Notes: generated from the sequence alone by a model not told the origin. A stretch of 64,000 nt of DNA from AWTP1-13 sp033764875 (GCA_033764875.1 JANRIO010000018.1:1-64000); one strand, 5' to 3'. Positions 24,893 to 34,122 are shown, counted from the stretch's first letter. Numbers and translations: made by a program.

Positions 24893-25747
24893 ATGGGCAG
24901 TATCGTTCTCGCTGCGAAGGTCAGCCACGTCCCGTCGATCATGATGTCGGAGCGCGAGGGCAGCCCGCTCAAGGGAACGCGCGATGGGGCCATCGGCGCC
25001 TTGAGGCAACTCGGGCAGCGCGCGAGGGAACGCCAGGTCGAGACGTTCGTCGTCATCGATACGCACTGGCTGTCGAACTTCGGCTATCACATCAACGCCA
25101 ACGCGCGGCACCGCGGCTCGTTCACGAGCCACGAGGCGCCGCACATGATCCAGGACCTGCGCTACGATTATCCCGGAGACACCGTGCTTGCGCGGGCGAT
25201 TGCCGACGAAGCCAGACGCGGCAGCCTCAACGTCATTGCCCACGAGGTCGCGACGCTCGGCATAGAGTATGGCACCATCGTCCCGATGCACTACATGAAC
25301 GGCGACGGGGCGGCAAAGGTGGTCTCGGTCGCCTCGCCGCTTTTCACCTCGGTCGAGGAGAGTCGCATCCTCGGTGACGCCATCCGACAGGCGGTCGAGG
25401 CGTCCGGGGAGCGCGTTGCCATCATCGCCAGCGGCTCCCTGTCGCATCGACTGTGGCCGAACAGGAACCTCGGTCCGGAAGCCTGGACCACGATCGCGAG
25501 CGAGTTCAACCGCCAGATGGACCTGCGCGTCCTCGAGCTCTGGCAGCAGCGACGCTACCGGGAGTTCGTGGCGATGCTCCCGGAGTATGCCGTCAAGTGC
25601 CATGGCGAGGGTGGCATGGCCGATACCATCATGCTGTTCGCGGCGCTCGGCTGGGATCGCTTCGACGGCCGCGCGGAGCAGCTGTGCGACTATTTCCCCT
25701 CGAGCGGCAGCGGACAGGTATGCGTGGAGTTCCACCTGGCCGGATGA
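24893..25747 (+). CDS. 3,4-dihydroxyphenylacetate 2,3-dioxygenase-like (HpaD/HpcB, LigB-fold) enzyme
   Basis: The 284-residue protein strongly resembles enteric HpcB, with AAKVSHVPSIMMSE, FVVIDTHWLSNFGYHINA, IIASGSLSHRL and LPEYAVKCHGEGGMADTIML. Fe(II) ligands are His12, His58 and Glu239, with catalytic His185. HpcB opens homoprotocatechuate next to the side chain. I choose the ATG at 24893 because GGAG lies 9 bp upstream; the ATG at 24884 directly abuts that site. It follows the VOC gene and may be under the same MarR control. No other homoprotocatechuate meta-pathway gene (HpaE-I) is seen here, so the true substrate may be another catechol. Confidence 0.88.
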   Translation: MGSIVLAAKVSHVPSIMMSEREGSPLKGTRDGAIGALRQLGQRARERQVETFVVIDTHWLSNFGYHINANARHRGSFTSHEAPHMIQDLRYDYPGDTVLARAIADEARRGSLNVIAHEVATLGIEYGTIVPMHYMNGDGAAKVVSVASPLFTSVEESRILGDAIRQAVEASGERVAIIASGSLSHRLWPNRNLGPEAWTTIASEFNRQMDLRVLELWQQRRYREFVAMLPEYAVKCHGEGGMADTIMLFAALGWDRFDGRAEQLCDYFPSSGSGQVCVEFHLAG

Positions 25748-25786
25748 CGGCTGGCCCGACTTGCAGCTCCGACGTTTCCTCGCCGG

Positions 25787-26983
25787 CTATCTGGCAGCCG
25801 CCAGCGACGCGGCAACAGCGTCGACGATCGCGTCGCACGCCTCGAGCGGCAGATCGAGCGGGATGCGCATGTCGCAGAGCCGTTCCAGGATCGCAAGGGT
25901 CGCAGGGGGCGTGTGCGGGGCGGCCAGGAAGCGCCATTGGCCCGACAGCGACGTGTAGCCCTTCGGCTCGATGCTGCCGAACCACTTGATGAAGACGCCG
26001 CGGCCGCGACAGCCGTCCAGGAACCGATGCAGGCGTTGCTCGTCGAGATCCAGCACGCGGAACTGTATCGAGCTTTGCACGTAGGCCTCGGGCTGAGGCC
26101 GCAGCGGCACCGCGATGCCAGGGACGCGCGCCAGTGCCGCGGCCAGCCGGTCGTGGCGCTCGTTCCACCGGCGGGCACGCTCCGGCAGCGCCGCGAGCTG
26201 CGGTCGTGATATCGCGGCGACGAGGTTGGACATGCGCATGGAATAGTTCGGCGTCACGTCCTTCCAGCGCGCAAACACGGCCTCGCTCGGGCGGCAGCGG
26301 TGCTGGCCGTAGAGCATGTAGCTCCCCGAGAAGAGGATGGCGCGCGCCGCGATGTCCTCGTCGTTCGTGACGAGCAAGCCGCCCTCGCCGCCATTGACGT
26401 GCTTGTAGGACTGCAGCGAGAAGCAGCCGACCCTGCCGTAGGTGCCCGTGGGCTTTCCGGCCCATGACGCGCCCATGGTGTGGGCGCAATCCTCGATGAC
26501 GGTGACACCGAGCCGATCGGCGACCTCCATGACGCGACCGAGATCCGTGATGTGGCCGCGCATGTGGGACAACAGAAGAAACTTCGCGCCGCTCGCCCGC
26601 GCCTTCGCCTCGAAGTCTGCGAGATCCATGGTGAGGTCCGGCGTGATCTCCACAAGAACGTGCTCGGCCCCGGCGTGCGCGATCGCACCCGGCACCGGGG
26701 CGAGCGTGAACGCGTTCATGAGCACCTTGTCGCCGGGCTTCACGCCGCAGCCGGCGAGCGCGAGAAACATCGTGCTGCCGCAGGAGTTGGCTGCAACGCA
26801 ATAGCTCGAGCCAACCGACGCGGCGAACTCCTCCTCGAGCATGGACACGTCGGACCTGTCGCCTAGCGTCTCGCCGTAACGGTGGAGCCAGCCCGACCTC
26901 AGGAGCTCAACGGCGCGCGCAATCCCCTCCTCAGGGATCCCGGGCGGCTGCGAGAGGTCGACGCTCAGAGCTGGCCCGGCCAT
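25787..26983 (-). CDS. DegT/DnrJ/EryC1/StrS family aminotransferase
   Basis: The 398-residue PLP protein has the family's N-terminal LLRSGWLHRYGE motif and NSCGSTMFLALA near residue 66. The PLP-ring Asp165 is in VIEDCAHTMGA, and the Schiff-base Lys194 is in SLQSYKHVNGGEGG. DegT enzymes transaminate nucleotide-sugar or cyclitol ketones, and some act on smaller keto acids. It follows the TauABC-like transporter on the same strand, 45 bp after the permease, and is convergent to the HpcB-like gene. No sugar nucleotide enzymes are adjacent, which is unusual for a DegT member and hints at a role tied to the imported substrate. Confidence 0.9.
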   Translation of the reverse strand: MAGPALSVDLSQPPGIPEEGIARAVELLRSGWLHRYGETLGDRSDVSMLEEEFAASVGSSYCVAANSCGSTMFLALAGCGVKPGDKVLMNAFTLAPVPGAIAHAGAEHVLVEITPDLTMDLADFEAKARASGAKFLLLSHMRGHITDLGRVMEVADRLGVTVIEDCAHTMGASWAGKPTGTYGRVGCFSLQSYKHVNGGEGGLLVTNDEDIAARAILFSGSYMLYGQHRCRPSEAVFARWKDVTPNYSMRMSNLVAAISRPQLAALPERARRWNERHDRLAAALARVPGIAVPLRPQPEAYVQSSIQFRVLDLDEQRLHRFLDGCRGRGVFIKWFGSIEPKGYTSLSGQWRFLAAPHTPPATLAILERLCDMRIPLDLPLEACDAIVDAVAASLAAAR

Positions 26984-27028
26984 GTCAAACCTGCCCCACC
27001 TTGCGCATGAAGCGCGATCCCAAGCGCA

Positions 27029-27865
27029 TCAGACGCGCCCCTTCCAGGGAACGGCCCAGCGCTCGATCCAGCGCATGAGCAGCTCGAAGACATAGGCGAC
27101 GACGCCGATCACCAGAATGCCAAGGATAACCACATCGGTGCGCAGAAAATTGGACGCATTGAACACCATCTTGCCGAGCCCGGCGTCCGCCGCGACCATC
27201 TCGGCCGCAACCAGCGTTGTCCAGCCGACGCCCATGCCGATACGCAGCCCCACCAAGATCTCCGGCATCGCGCCGGGCAGGACGACGTGGCGCACGACCT
27301 GCCACGTCGAGGCGCCCATCGATCGGGCCGCCTGGATCTGCTCCTGGCTGATCGACCTCACTCCGGCGCGCGCGGCCAGCGCGACGGGCGCAAAGATCGA
27401 GAGGAACAGCAGGATGATCTTCGCGTTCTCGCCGATGCCGAACCAGATGATCATCAACGGCAAGTAGGCCAGCGGCGGCAACGGCCGATAGAACTCGATC
27501 GGGGGATCGAAGATGCCGCGCGCGAAACGGGAAACGCCCATGGCGATGCCCACCGGAATGCCCAACAGGACAGCCAGGACGAAGGCGGAGAACACCCGGT
27601 ACATGCTCCACAGGAAGTGGACCCAGAGCGTATGGCTGTCGAGATCGCCACTGACCGCCTGCTTGAAGGCAAACCAGATCGACTCGGGCTTGGGCAGGAA
27701 CAGAGGCTTGATCCAGCCCAAATGCGTGGCCGCGTACCACAGCAGCAGCAGTGCGGCGACACTGACGCCGCTCATGAGCAGACTGGAGCCTTCGCCCAGA
27801 ACCCGATAGCGACTTGTCTTGCGCCGGCTCGCGGGCGTGGGCGCGCGCTTGGCTTCATCCACCAT
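27029..27865 (-). CDS. ABC transporter permease, TauC/SsuC-like
   Basis: The 278-residue membrane protein has about six hydrophobic segments, starting near residues 30-48 (LLMSGVSVAALLLLWYAATH). It carries the EAA-type cytoplasmic loop QEQIQAARSMGASTWQVVRH that contacts the ATPase. The sequence FYRPLPPLAYLPLMIIWFG is the hallmark of the nitrate/sulfonate/taurine permease family. The start lies 8 bp after the ATPase gene stop. It forms the inner-membrane channel of the importer encoded with the TauA-like and ATPase genes. Confidence 0.92.
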   Translation of the reverse strand: MVDEAKRAPTPASRRKTSRYRVLGEGSSLLMSGVSVAALLLLWYAATHLGWIKPLFLPKPESIWFAFKQAVSGDLDSHTLWVHFLWSMYRVFSAFVLAVLLGIPVGIAMGVSRFARGIFDPPIEFYRPLPPLAYLPLMIIWFGIGENAKIILLFLSIFAPVALAARAGVRSISQEQIQAARSMGASTWQVVRHVVLPGAMPEILVGLRIGMGVGWTTLVAAEMVAADAGLGKMVFNASNFLRTDVVILGILVIGVVAYVFELLMRWIERWAVPWKGRV

Positions 27866-27873
27866 GGCCGACC

Positions 27874-28659
27874 TTATCCAATGGGCGCAACGGAGGCCTC
27901 GCGCTCGCGGATGTCGGCAAGGACGGCTTCACGCAGGCGGATGAACTCCGGATCCGACTTGACCTTGCGGGCATCCCGACAGGCGATGAACTGACGCCCG
28001 AAGTCGAGGTCGTAGCTCTTCTCGATCTTCCCCGGCCGGGGTGTCATGACGATCAGCTTAGTCGCGAGAAACAAAGCCTCTTCGACGGAGTGGGTGATGA
28101 AGAAGACCATCTTGCGGGTGCGATCCCAGACCTCGAGGATCAACTCTTGAACAGTCTCGCGCGTCAGGGCGTCGAGGGCCCCGAGGGGCTCATCCATCAA
28201 CAGCATCTCCGGGTCGGAGGCCAGTGCGCGCGCGATGCCGACGCGCTGCTGCATGCCGCCCGACAACTCGTAGATCATCTTGTTGCCGAAATCCTGCAGG
28301 CCGACGAGCTTGAGCTTTTCCTGCGCGAGCGCGCGACGTTGGGCCGCCGGCATGCCGCGCATCTTCAGCCCGAACGACACATTGTCGATCACAGACAGCC
28401 AGGGCATGAGGGCATGGCGCTGAAACACCACGCCACGGTCGGCTCCCGGCCCGGCGACTGCCTTTCCGTCAAGGAGCACCTCGCCTTCCGTGGCCTCGAG
28501 GAAGCCAGCCATGACGGACAGCAAGGTCGTCTTGCCGCAGCCCGACGCCCCGATCGCAACGACGAACTCGCCGTCGGCGATATCCAGATTGACATTGGAC
28601 AGCGCGTCCACGTCGCCATCGCGCGTGGCGTACCGGACGGAGAGATTTCTGATCGACAT
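27874..28659 (-). CDS. ABC transporter ATP-binding protein, TauB/SsuB-like
   Basis: From the ATG at 28659 the product has 261 residues. It has Walker A GASGCGKTTLL near residue 40, Q-loop VVFQRHALMPWLSV, signature LSGGMQQRVGIARAL near 135, Walker B LLMDEPLGALD and the H-loop FFITHSVEEAL. An upstream GTG at 28722 with AGGCGG before it would add 21 residues and cannot be excluded. It powers the importer with the permease. The order substrate-binding protein, ATPase, permease on one leftward transcript is the classic tauABC order. Confidence 0.92.
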   Translation of the reverse strand: MSIRNLSVRYATRDGDVDALSNVNLDIADGEFVVAIGASGCGKTTLLSVMAGFLEATEGEVLLDGKAVAGPGADRGVVFQRHALMPWLSVIDNVSFGLKMRGMPAAQRRALAQEKLKLVGLQDFGNKMIYELSGGMQQRVGIARALASDPEMLLMDEPLGALDALTRETVQELILEVWDRTRKMVFFITHSVEEALFLATKLIVMTPRPGKIEKSYDLDFGRQFIACRDARKVKSDPEFIRLREAVLADIREREASVAPIG

Positions 28660-28821
28660 CGACGAGCGCCCCGCCCGCCGCTCCGACCCGACATCGCTTG
28701 GTACGCCTGATGGCGTGTGCACGATGTTACCGCCTGTGTGCTTATGCCTTGGAGCTCTGCGACCGCATCCGATGCCGGCATCTGCCGGGGAGAGCGTCTC
28801 GCGACGCTCCCCACCGTCGAC

Positions 28822-29829
28822 CTATTTTGTCGCCGCCGCCGCGTACTCCGGATTGACGAACTTGCCGAAGTCGGCGGGAATCTCCGTGATGCGTCCCTGC
28901 TCCTTCAGGAAGGCGGCGGTATTGGCCATCGCCTTGGCAACGCCCGATTCCTTTCCGCCGCTTAGCCAGGCATTCGAAGCCTGCTCGGCAGGGGTCGGGA
29001 AGCCGTAGTCGTTGAGCGCATTGGGGACGTCCTTGGGGGCGGCGCCGACCACCTTGGCGATGGTCTTCACGAGATCGCTGTCGGCCGTGTATTTCGCCTT
29101 CTCGGCCTTGTACGCGGCGTTGGCCTTGGCCATCTCGCGAACCAGCGCGGTCACGAACTCCTTGTTCTTGTCGGCCCAGGACTTGTTGACCATCAGCGCG
29201 TCGAAGGTCGGAGCGCCCTGCTTGGCGACGTCGGACGACGAGATGATCAGCTTGCCGCCGCCAGCCTTGACCTTGGACAGCACCGGATCCCAAATGAACG
29301 TGCCGTCGAGATCGCCGCGCTCCCACGCCGCCGCGATCTCGGGCGGCCGCATGTTCACGATCTGCACCTCCTTGGGGCTGATCCCCGCCTTGGTCAGCGC
29401 AAACATGAGCTGGTAGTGCGCGGTCGACGCCAGCGGCGTGGCGATCTTCTTGCCCTTGAGGTCGGAAAGCTTGGTGATGCCGGACCTCGCCGATACGACG
29501 AGCTGCTCGGCATTGTTGATGTCGTCGATGATCCAGACGATCTGCACGTCCATGCCCTGGGCTGCGGCCGCGGTCGCCGGTGAGGAGCCCACCTCGCCGA
29601 TCGGGACCTCGCCCGAGGCCATCGCCTTGATGACGTCGCCGCCGCCGCCGAACATCTTCCAGTTGATCTTGTAGCCTGTGGCCTTCTCGACGGCTCCGGC
29701 CGCCTGCTGGACGCGGAACGGGACGATCATGTCCTGATGCGCGATGGTGACCTCTTTCGTCTGCGCGTGCGCGGCACCGGAGCCCAACACGAGTGCAACC
29801 GATAGCGCAAGGACTGATCGTCGGTTCAT
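28822..29829 (-). CDS. ABC transporter substrate-binding protein, TauA-like
   Basis: The 335-residue protein starts MNRRSVLALSVALVLGSGAAHA, a Sec signal peptide with cleavage after AHA. It resembles E. coli TauA over its length: GEVPIGEVGSSPATAAAAQG, LSDLKGKKIATPLASTAHYQ, and PPEIAAAWERGDLDGTFIWD. TauA binds taurine in the periplasm. Related proteins bind other alkylsulfonates or amines, so the ligand is not certain. The start has GGAG upstream. The gap to the ATPase gene is 162 bp. The downstream DegT aminotransferase is in the same orientation. Confidence 0.9.
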   Translation of the reverse strand: MNRRSVLALSVALVLGSGAAHAQTKEVTIAHQDMIVPFRVQQAAGAVEKATGYKINWKMFGGGGDVIKAMASGEVPIGEVGSSPATAAAAQGMDVQIVWIIDDINNAEQLVVSARSGITKLSDLKGKKIATPLASTAHYQLMFALTKAGISPKEVQIVNMRPPEIAAAWERGDLDGTFIWDPVLSKVKAGGGKLIISSSDVAKQGAPTFDALMVNKSWADKNKEFVTALVREMAKANAAYKAEKAKYTADSDLVKTIAKVVGAAPKDVPNALNDYGFPTPAEQASNAWLSGGKESGVAKAMANTAAFLKEQGRITEIPADFGKFVNPEYAAAATK

Positions 29830-30489
29830 GCTCCACTCCCTAGCGAACTGAGAGCCGTTCCGCGAAGTGCCGGCGGACGGCGAACCCAAGCACATCGCGC
29901 CGCAACCATCCCTTGTCGATCAAGACCATTGCCGATCGAGAGATGAGAGCGCTTCCATTCAAGCAAGCAGAGGCGCCTGCAAAGGTCAAGCGAGGCGCGC
30001 AGGTGGGTCACTCTACCCGATGTCGAGGACGTTGGGTGGGACATGTCGCGTCAGCTTGCCGTGCGGCCTTGCCAGGGGATCGGTCTGGATCCGTGTCCTC
30101 CTACGATTGCGCTACGGGCCCAGTGATGCATGCTGCCCGTGAGCCTTCCCGCAAAGACCAATCGGGGTCAGGGACATCCATGGTCGCGGCCGCGCTGAGC
30201 TGCTCGCTCGCGAGGTGGCTGACAAGCCGGGATCCGTCGCGGTGCCTCGCGCGCTGCATGACGCGACCGCCAGCTTCACCAGGCCAATCTCACGCAGGAC
30301 CGATGCGGCACGTGATGGTCGGTACGCGCCATTAGAACTGGGCGCGTGAGACTCGCCTGCGGCAGGTCGGGGCGGCAGACCTGGGGCGGCTCGCAACCCT
30401 GCAAGCGAGTGAGGCGCCCGGCTCACGGGCGCTACCCGTGGAGGTCCGATCCGTTACCTATGTCTCCGGGCCGGACAAGCGAGTGATGG
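29830..30489. other. 660-bp stretch without a convincing gene
   Basis: Six frames were inspected between the TauA-like gene and the tRNA. Frames of 70-140 codons exist on both strands, but none has a start with a ribosome site, a recognisable domain or consistent codon bias. The lower strand around 30130-30300 shows protein-like fragments in different frames (for example VLREIGLVKLAVAS, and SRLVSHLASEQLSAAA in another), as expected of a decayed gene. The leader and promoter of the TauABC-like operon must lie at its left end. Confidence 0.5.
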
Positions 30490-30561
30490 AGCGGGCGAAG
30501 GGAATCGAACCCTCGACACTCAGCTTGGGAAGCTGATGTTCTACCACTGAACTACGCCCGC
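30490..30561 (-). tRNA. tRNA-Gly (anticodon CCC)
   Basis: The reverse strand folds as a complete cloverleaf. The acceptor arm GCGGGCG pairs with CGCCCGC (discriminator U). The D-arm region is GTTCAGTGGTAGAAC. The anticodon arm TCAGC-TTCCCAA-GCTGA presents CCC. The T arm is GAGGG-TTCGATT-CCCTT (with one G-U pair). CCC decodes GGG glycine codons. No 3' CCA is encoded. The gene lies between two gene-poor stretches. Confidence 0.95.
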
Positions 30562-30971
30562 ATTTCAATGACTTAGAAGTCGCGCGGCTCCAAGACGGCG
30601 CCGCGACGTGAGTTGTAGCGTGCGAAGCCGGGCCCCGTCAAACGGCCGAACTGCGTGCACGCAAACCTCCCGATCGCGGCGAAGACGGCCTTGCGGCGGA
30701 AGCGCTCGTGGCTGATGTGCTGGCTGCAGAGCACGCCGAGCATTTGCCGCCCTATCGCCAGGCGCGGCGCCTCGCGAGGGCGTGAGCCTGGACCGCTCGA
30801 CACCGTGCCGTTGGGTCGGCCTCGCAGCCGTCGAGCTCGAGCCACTGCACGCAAGGCTGACGGAGCTGCTGACGCTCTCGAGGAAACCCTTCTGCTACGA
30901 GACGCGGTGCCCCGCGCTCGATCCGGACGCATTGCGAACGCCACCTGCGCGGCCTTCTCTGGTTCCCGTCC
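30562..30971. other. 410-bp stretch without a convincing gene
   Basis: Between the tRNA and the end of dctM I see no supported gene. Overlapping frames on both strands lack ribosome sites. One rightward frame (from about 30782) contains VELEPLHARLTELLTLSRKP, which looks protein-like but has no plausible start, and a neighbouring frame has AEHLPPYRQARRLARA. These may be scraps of a lost gene. Confidence 0.45.
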
Positions 30972-32354
30972 TCAGTCGAGGAAGCCCCATCGCCTCGGCA
31001 GGTAGAAGACGACGTCGGGGAAGATCATCAAGAGCGCCACAGCCGCAAGCTGGATGATGACGAACGGGATGATGCCTCGATAGATATGCCCCATGGTGAC
31101 ACTCGCTGGCACCGTGCCCTTCATATAGAACAGCGCGAAACCGAAGGGCGGCGTGAGGAATGCCGACTGCATGTTGACGGCGAGCAGGATCGCAAACCAC
31201 AGCAGGATGGCTTCCTTGCCGACCACGAAATCACCGAAGCTGAGCTTTGCGATGATGGGCGCGAAGATCGGGATGACAACCAGACAGATCTCGATCCAGT
31301 CGAAGAAGAAGCCCATGATGAACACCAGGATCATCACGAAGGTCAGGACTTCCCAGCCTGTATCGATCCCGAGACCCTTGAGGATCTCGAGCACGATGTC
31401 GTCTCCGCCGAGCGCGCGGAATACATACGAGAACAAGGTTGCGCCAAAGATGATGAAGAAGACCATGGCATTGGTCATGGCCGACGAGTGCATCACATCC
31501 TTGAGGATCTGAAGCGAAAACTGTCGGTTGGCGATGGCCAGGATGATCGCGCCGAGACAGCCCACGCCACCCGCTTCGGTCGGGGTTGCCCAACCGGCGA
31601 AGATGGACCCGAGGACAAGCAGGATCAGGAAGGCCGGCGGCAGGAACGTGCGCCACACCAGCTTCCAGAGCTCGCCTGCGCTTTGCGGTCCCTCGTGGGC
31701 CCCGAGAGGCGGTGCAAGCTCCGGCTTCAGCCAGCTGATCACAACAATGTACACGAGATAGAGGCCCGATAGCAGGAAGCCCGGAATGAACGCTGCGGCG
31801 AACAACGTGCCGACGGGCACGCTCATGAGATCGCCCATGATCACCAGCATGATCGATGGCGGGATGAGGATTCCAAGGGTGCCCGCGGAGGCGATGGTTC
31901 CGACCGACAGCTCCTTCTGATATCCGCGCTCCATCATGACGGGCAACGCAATCAGCGTCAGCATGATGACGGACGCGCCCACGATGCCCGTTGTCGCGGC
32001 CATGATCGTACCCAGCAGCGTTACCGCGAGCGCGAGACCTCCGGGGACCCGCCGCAACAGGACCTGCAGCGTATGGAGCAGGGCTTCAGCGACCCTGGAT
32101 CGTTCCAGCATCGTCCCCATGAACACGAACATGGGGATGGCAACAAGGACCTGGTTCTCGACCGCCTGCGCGTAGATGCGCGGAAGCAGCGAAGCGAACT
32201 GGGCTGGCCTGAACACGCCCCCCCAGATGCCGAGCAGGGCGAAAAACACACCTGTCGCGCCAAGTACGAAGGCGACAGGAAAACCTACGAACATCACCAC
32301 CGTGAGGGCGATGAACATCAGCACCGCGAGGTGATCGATGAAGTAGTCCCACAT
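30972..32354 (-). CDS. dctM: TRAP transporter large permease, DctM family
   Basis: The 460-residue integral membrane protein has about twelve hydrophobic segments. Family motifs are FVGFPVAFVLGATGVFFALL, AIPMFVFMGTMLERS near residue 70, the GILIPPSIMLVI signature near 150, and a C-terminal LTPPFGFALFYMKG. The ATG at 32354 follows GAGGGG; upstream codons of the frame belong to the dctQ end. With DctQ it forms the sodium-driven permease of a tripartite importer for an organic acid. It ends the leftward dctP-dctQ-dctM unit and starts 11 bp after dctQ. Confidence 0.94.
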   Translation of the reverse strand: MWDYFIDHLAVLMFIALTVVMFVGFPVAFVLGATGVFFALLGIWGGVFRPAQFASLLPRIYAQAVENQVLVAIPMFVFMGTMLERSRVAEALLHTLQVLLRRVPGGLALAVTLLGTIMAATTGIVGASVIMLTLIALPVMMERGYQKELSVGTIASAGTLGILIPPSIMLVIMGDLMSVPVGTLFAAAFIPGFLLSGLYLVYIVVISWLKPELAPPLGAHEGPQSAGELWKLVWRTFLPPAFLILLVLGSIFAGWATPTEAGGVGCLGAIILAIANRQFSLQILKDVMHSSAMTNAMVFFIIFGATLFSYVFRALGGDDIVLEILKGLGIDTGWEVLTFVMILVFIMGFFFDWIEICLVVIPIFAPIIAKLSFGDFVVGKEAILLWFAILLAVNMQSAFLTPPFGFALFYMKGTVPASVTMGHIYRGIIPFVIIQLAAVALLMIFPDVVFYLPRRWGFLD

Positions 32355-32365
32355 GCTGTGTCCCC

Positions 32366-32941
32366 TCAGTGTCCAGAAGTGCCGGTGGGCAAGGTGTTGG
32401 TGGAATCGGTCTCGTCCCCGACGAGAAACGCGAAGTTTCGGATCATCACGGCGATGACCGCGAGGAGGACGGACACGAAGCCATAGAAGAGGAAGGCCTT
32501 CACGACCCATCGATAGGGGAGACCGATGGGCGCCGATGAAGACTCATTCTGGATGTACGAAAGGAGCAGGAAATCCCAGGCGTATGGCAAGGCGACGAAC
32601 AGGTAGGGCAGGGCGAAGACAATACATCCGATCAGCTCGAGCCACGCCTGCTTGCGGGCATTCAGAGAGCCGGTCAGGATATCGATGCGGACATGGGCAT
32701 TTCGGACGTAAGCATACCCGAGCCAAGTCAAGAACAGCATGGCATGGAAATGCCATTCGAGCTCCTGCAGCCGCGTGGAACCCAAGTCGGTCCCGGCTAT
32801 CCAGAGCTGGAATCCGAATTTTCGGCTGACGACATCGAAGCAGATCGTGACGATGCAGGCTATGAAGAACCAGGCACCCAGATGTGCAATGAACCTGAGC
32901 AAGGCTTCAATCGCCCTGCCCAACGCAAGAAGCGCGGACAT
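32366..32941 (-). CDS. dctQ: TRAP transporter small permease, DctQ family
   Basis: The 191-residue protein has four predicted transmembrane helices and the DctQ-typical segment LTWLGYAYVRNAHVRIDILT between helices 2 and 3. It pairs with DctM. It begins 89 bp after the dctP stop and ends 11 bp before dctM. The N-terminal helix pair and the short polar C-terminus match the family. Length is slightly above the usual 160-180. Confidence 0.92.
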   Translation of the reverse strand: MSALLALGRAIEALLRFIAHLGAWFFIACIVTICFDVVSRKFGFQLWIAGTDLGSTRLQELEWHFHAMLFLTWLGYAYVRNAHVRIDILTGSLNARKQAWLELIGCIVFALPYLFVALPYAWDFLLLSYIQNESSSAPIGLPYRWVVKAFLFYGFVSVLLAVIAVMIRNFAFLVGDETDSTNTLPTGTSGH

Positions 32942-33030
32942 TCAGCTACCTTTCGTGGGGAGCACGCAATTGGGTGCGAGGCGCGGCGACGCAGTGAGGG
33001 CGCAGAGCATGCTCCGCGCCCTCAGCTGTG

Positions 33031-34083
33031 TCAGTCCTTGAGATACCCGTTTGTCTTCCAGATCTTGTACTGATCCCGGAAGGCGGAGTAGCTGTCCCAC
33101 GCCTTCTTGAACTCGGGGCTCTTCTCGGCCTGCTCCTTGGCGACCTCCTCCCACGTCTTGCGGTAGAGCTCGAGCATCTCCTTCGACCAGTACTTGATCG
33201 CGACGCCCTTGCTCTCGATCTCCTTCATGGCCTTGCCCTGCACGGCCTCGCCTTCCGAGAACTGCTTCAGCATCGTTGCCTCGCAGGCGGTCTCGATCTG
33301 GAACTTCTGCGTGTCCGAGAATTCACCCCACTTCTGCTTGGAGATGATCAGCTCGTTGAGGGTCGACATCTGGTGCCACCCCGGGAAGTAATAGTACTTC
33401 GCGACCTGATGGAAGCCGAGCGTAAGGTCCATGACAGGCATGGAGAACTCGGTGGCGTCGATCGTCCCCAGCTGCAGAGCCTGGAAGATCTCACCGGCTT
33501 GCAGGAGCTGCGTGGAGACGCCGAGCTTCTGCATCACATTGGCGCCGAGGCCGAAGAAGCGCATCTTCAGGCCCTTGAGATCATCGGCGCTCTTGATCTC
33601 CTTGCGGAACCACCCGGATGCCTCCGGCGAGATGAGACCGCACAGCATGACTTTGCCGATGCCATACTTGGCATGCAGGTCTTCCATCAGCTTCATGCCG
33701 CCGCCGTGGCGCATCCAGGCCAAGTACTCGCCGGCTTCCGGTCCGAATGGAACGGAGGCGAACATCGCAAAGGCGATGTCCTTGCCCGTCCAAAAGCCAG
33801 CGACGGTCCAGGCCCCATCGAGCGAGCCACTGCCCACTGCGTCGAGGTACTGGTTGGCGGGAACGAGGGCGCCGGGCTCGAAGAACTTGGCGTCAATGGA
33901 GCCGCCGGAGATCTTCTTCAACGTATCGACGAGCCCCAGCTGGGTGGGCCCCAACAGTCCGGTCGTTGATGGAAAGGCGCCTGCCATCTGGAAGCGCACC
34001 TTCTTATCCTGTGCGACAGCTGGGGCAGACAAGCCGATAGCGACGGCCGCCGCGAGCGCGGCGGTCCATTTCTTCAAGGCCAT
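33031..34083 (-). CDS. dctP: TRAP transporter substrate-binding protein, DctP family
   Basis: The 350-residue periplasmic protein has a Sec signal peptide (KKWTAALAAAVAIGLSAPAVA, cleavage after AVA). DctP features are the domain opening KVRFQMAGAFPSTTGLLG, the ligand-clamping Arg in LKGLKMRFFGLGANVMQKLG, and YFPGWHQMSTLNELIISKQK. The subgroup with this GWHQ signature often binds 2-oxo or aromatic acids or C4-like acids, but the ligand is not readable. It is divergent from the broken pdxA-like gene and shares the palindrome-bearing promoter region with it. Confidence 0.93.
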   Translation of the reverse strand: MALKKWTAALAAAVAIGLSAPAVAQDKKVRFQMAGAFPSTTGLLGPTQLGLVDTLKKISGGSIDAKFFEPGALVPANQYLDAVGSGSLDGAWTVAGFWTGKDIAFAMFASVPFGPEAGEYLAWMRHGGGMKLMEDLHAKYGIGKVMLCGLISPEASGWFRKEIKSADDLKGLKMRFFGLGANVMQKLGVSTQLLQAGEIFQALQLGTIDATEFSMPVMDLTLGFHQVAKYYYFPGWHQMSTLNELIISKQKWGEFSDTQKFQIETACEATMLKQFSEGEAVQGKAMKEIESKGVAIKYWSKEMLELYRKTWEEVAKEQAEKSPEFKKAWDSYSAFRDQYKIWKTNGYLKD

Positions 34084-34122
34084 TGCAGTTTCCTCCCGAA
34101 TGCGAATTGAACAACGGACGCG

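Noticed and set aside
30555..30561. Attachment-site repeat of the tRNA end marking an integrated element
   Set aside because: No second copy of the tRNA 3' end and no integrase gene were noticed in the window.
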